Assembly (NCBI RefSeq): GCF_900090325.1
Contig: NZ_FMHW01000002.1
Coordinates: forward strand, 5,891,001 to 5,955,000
Direction of reading: 5' to 3'
Source of the DNA: Micromonospora pallida
GTDB taxonomy: Bacteria > Actinomycetota > Actinomycetes > Mycobacteriales > Micromonosporaceae
DNA: 64,000 nt
A model generated the notes under the pieces. The model had not been told where the DNA came from. It saw only the letters and a list, made by a program, of their open reading frames with translations, and did not search any database. Positions 62,102-64,000 of the stretch are shown one piece after another. The first letter of the stretch is position 1, and each line of letters starts with the position of its first letter. A program made the position numbers and the translations under genes.

Positions 62102-62635
62102 CCTCGGCCACTTTCTCGCGCCGTCCGCGCCGGGAGGGCGCGTCGGGCGCGGGTTCGGCGGGACGCGACGTCAAGCGCGTGGACCAGCACCAGGTACATT
62201 CCGGGGCACGGGCCGAACGCGCCGGTCGCCGCGGTTGCCCGCGGATCGCGATCAACTCGATACGACGTGGCGCGTCGGGGCCCGGCGGGGTCCATGGCGT
62301 CGCTCCGCGTCAGATCTTCGTCTCGTCCCCAATCCTACTGTGCGCAGCCGACAGAACCGCCACTCGGCACCCCTTGAAGGCGGCTCAGACCTCCGCTGCG
62401 GCCCGAACCGCGCCTCCCGCAACTCCCCCTACACGAGTGGCCCTGTTCGCGGGCGCGGTCGCCGACGGTCGGGTCACGGCCACCCGCCGCAACCGGTACG
62501 CCCCGGGGTCGCGCCGAGTACACACAGTGCCGTACGTTGGCGGCGCCGCCCGGGGTGCCGCTCTTGATCTTCGAGCGGCAGAATCGGACGATCGGACCAA
62601 CTGGCTCGACACGTGCACTGAAGAGGTGACGCCTG
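62102..62635. other. divergent region between gyrB and a hypothetical gene
   Basis: 534 bp, no convincing gene. On the - strand TAGGAT at 62332-62337 could be the -10 of a gyrB promoter, giving a leader of about 230 nt; the -35 is unclear. AAGAGGTGA (62618-62626) is the ribosome site of the + strand gene at 62636. I see no repeats or RNA. Confidence 0.45.
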
Positions 62636-63190
62636 ATGGGGCTGGACAACGTCGCGGTGCTCTGGCCGCGGACCGGCCGCTTCTACGATCCGGTGGCGCC
62701 GGCCGAGTTCGTGGACTTCGGCGAGATCCTGGAGCTGCCCCAGATCTCCTCGCCGACCGCGGCCCTGGCCGAGCTGATCGCCCAGACCGGTACGGTCCGG
62801 GCGACCGCGTACACGGAGCTCGTGGATCTCCTGCTCGGCCTGGAAAATGTGCTCTACGCCACGGAGAACGCCGCCGAGGACGAGGACCCGGTGATCGACC
62901 CGGACGGCTGCTCCTGGATCGCAGACGGCCTGGAGCGCTTCGTCGCCCGGCACCGCGAGCACGGCGAGGCGGTCACCTTCGAGTCGGTCAGTGCCGTGCT
63001 GCGCGCGCTGCTCGGCGACGGTCGTCTCGCCGAGCAGCAGCTCCGCTGGCTCGACACCCGACTCGACGGGCTCCGCGACGAGGCCGGCGACCCGCCGCAG
63101 TGGACCTTCACCTGCGCCGAGCTGGCCGTCCTGGCCGCCTTCTACCGGCGCTGCGCCGATCGCGGTTTCGCCGTCTACGCCGCCACCTGA
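62636..63190 (+). CDS. conserved hypothetical protein next to gyrB/dciA (184 aa)
   Basis: MGLDNVAVLWPRTGRFYDPVAPAEFVDFGEILELPQ begins the protein; the rest is helical and acidic (LAELIAQTGTVRATAYTELVDLLLGLENVLYATENAAEDEDPV). No membrane segment or known motif. It has a good AAGAGGTGA site. Its position between gyrB and dciA, with divergent/convergent orientation, is likely to be conserved in Micromonosporaceae, but I do not know a function. Confidence 0.8.
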   Translation: MGLDNVAVLWPRTGRFYDPVAPAEFVDFGEILELPQISSPTAALAELIAQTGTVRATAYTELVDLLLGLENVLYATENAAEDEDPVIDPDGCSWIADGLERFVARHREHGEAVTFESVSAVLRALLGDGRLAEQQLRWLDTRLDGLRDEAGDPPQWTFTCAELAVLAAFYRRCADRGFAVYAAT

Positions 63191-63229
63191 CCGTTTCCGC
63201 CCGCGCCGATGCCGGGTGGGCGGGACGGA

Positions 63230-63841
63230 TCAGCCGTAGGTGTCGCGGGGGCCGCGACCACGTACCCGTCGGGGCCCCCGGGACCAGGACGGTGCGGCGG
63301 GACCGTGGATGTGCAGCCGGCGCACCACGTTGTGGCCGACCTCCCGAGCGATCTGCTGGAGCAGCGAACCGGCGAGCAGCCGGAGCTGGGTGGCCCACGC
63401 CGTCGACCGGGCCTCGACGGTGAGTTCCCCGTCCTCGAGCTTCACCGGCCGGCTGTGCTGGGCGATCTCCGGGCCGACCACCCGTTCCCACGCCCCGAAG
63501 ACGGTGGCCTCCGCCGTCGGTTGTTCCCACCCCCGGGCCTTCATCAGCCGGCTGAGCACCACGCCGAGCGGCTGCGGGTCGCGGGGGTCGGGTCCGGGTC
63601 CGGAGTAGCCGCGCAGGCGGCGCTGGCCGGTTTCGCTTCCGCCGCCGGCCGTGCCGCGCCGCCGGGGGGCCGCCTCGCGCCGGGCCTTCGCCGCGTCCAG
63701 CACCGCACGGGCCAGCTCCGGGCCGGACTTACCGGCCGACAGGTCGGCACCGGTGCTCGCGCTGGTTTCCGCCGAGCGGCCGCCAGCGGCGTCCCGGGCC
63801 GCGCCGGGAGTGCGACGGGGCATGGGCGGGTCATTCGACAC
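63230..63841 (-). CDS. dciA: DciA/DUF721 helicase-operator protein
   Basis: 203 residues. The DUF721 module ([72 protein letters not shown]) spans about 90-175; the N-terminal ~85 are disordered and basic. DciA loads or activates the replicative helicase DnaB in most bacteria that lack DnaC. GTG 63841 is the likely start and overlaps the recF stop by 11 nt; ATG 63823 is an alternative. Order recF-dciA-gyrB is standard in actinobacteria. Confidence 0.94.
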   Translation of the reverse strand: MSNDPPMPRRTPGAARDAAGGRSAETSASTGADLSAGKSGPELARAVLDAAKARREAAPRRRGTAGGGSETGQRRLRGYSGPGPDPRDPQPLGVVLSRLMKARGWEQPTAEATVFGAWERVVGPEIAQHSRPVKLEDGELTVEARSTAWATQLRLLAGSLLQQIAREVGHNVVRRLHIHGPAAPSWSRGPRRVRGRGPRDTYG

Positions 63842-64000
63842 GGCTTACCGTCCCTTCGCCGACCTGGTATCGCGTGCCCCGCAGGGCCACCGGCACGTCG
63901 TCGTCGACGGCGCAGGTCACCAGGAGCTGTGCGGCCCCGCCGACCAGCTCCGCCAGCCGCTCCCGGCGGCCGGCGTCCAGTTCGGCGAAGACGTCGTCGA
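63831..64000 (-). CDS. recF: RecF recombination protein (C-terminal part)
   Basis: The final 55 codons are visible; the rest lies to the right of the window. [19 protein letters not shown] is the Walker B/D-loop region of RecF (usual LDDVFSELD), and [19 protein letters not shown] ends the protein. RecF is an SMC-like ATPase that helps load RecA at gaps. Its stop overlaps the start of dciA. Confidence 0.93.
   Translation of the reverse strand, partial: DDVFAELDAGRRERLAELVGGAAQLLVTCAVDDDVPVALRGTRYQVGEGTVSRVE

Noticed and set aside
62179..63423. Long + strand frame across the hypothetical gene and the dciA end
   Set aside because: It is in a different frame from the recognisable protein at 62636 and consists of Arg/Gly/Pro-rich shadow sequence.

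Overview
The window is very GC-rich DNA from an actinobacterium, most likely Micromonospora or a close relative in the Micromonosporaceae. The evidence is the oriC-proximal gene set (gyrB, gyrA, DUF3566, recF, dciA), the pknB-pknA-pbpA-rodA-pstP-fhaB-fhaA block, frequent GTG and TTG starts, and several small actinobacterial families. The right end lies close to the replication origin: recF is cut off at 64000, so dnaN and dnaA should follow just outside. Genus assignment is an inference from protein style, not from a database search.

Layout: 1-12.2 kb carries a partial DUF881 protein, a class E sortase, a small membrane protein and pabA (+ strand), converging on the cell-wall and division signalling operon read leftwards (fhaA, fhaB, pstP, rodA, pbpA, pknA, pknB). 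12.4-17.7 kb: tRNA-Leu(CAG), a sugar-nucleotide epimerase plus WecG-type glycosyltransferase pair, a secreted subtilisin with a P domain, and unknown genes. 17.7-20.8 kb is accessory-looking: a tandem 34-bp repeat array, a DUF397 + XRE/DUF5753 pair and small genes. 20.8-28.9 kb: a PASTA protein, a membrane protein with a repeat-rich tail, a GCS2-family ligase, a MarR regulator and a large NB-ARC/TPR regulator. 29-36.8 kb: a leucine/isovalerate catabolic cluster (acyl-CoA dehydrogenase, carboxylase beta, HMG-CoA lyase, biotin carboxylase, TetR regulator). 36.8-39 kb: rhodanese, a barrel-less amidohydrolase-like protein and a GDSL hydrolase. 39.2-41.2 kb: a two-gene AAA ATPase + RloB module resembling RloA/RloB and AbiL phage-defence pairs, visibly less GC-rich than its neighbours. 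41.2-54.8 kb: proS, CBS proteins, SufE, FrnE-type DsbA, YbaK-type protein, a giant P-type ATPase, a phosphotransferase remnant, a methyltransferase, a HIT protein and others. 54.9-64 kb: tRNA-Ala, DLW-39 protein, tRNA-Ile, DUF3566 protein, gyrA (with intein), gyrB, a hypothetical, dciA and recF (partial).

How the genes work together: kinases PknA/PknB, phosphatase PstP and the FHA proteins form a phospho-signalling circuit that controls peptidoglycan synthesis by RodA and PbpA. Compared with the order I recall from Mycobacterium tuberculosis, this block appears inverted relative to gyrA-tRNA-Ile-tRNA-Ala, with about 42 kb of other genes between.

Most notable points: the RloA/RloB-like defence pair; a 420-residue GyrA intein with both LAGLIDADG-type motifs, inserted directly after the catalytic tyrosine; a tight cluster of DnaA boxes between gyrB and gyrA; a parS-like 16-mer; a biotin carboxylase with no biotin carrier domain anywhere in its cluster; and several unusual repeat arrays and long palindromes.
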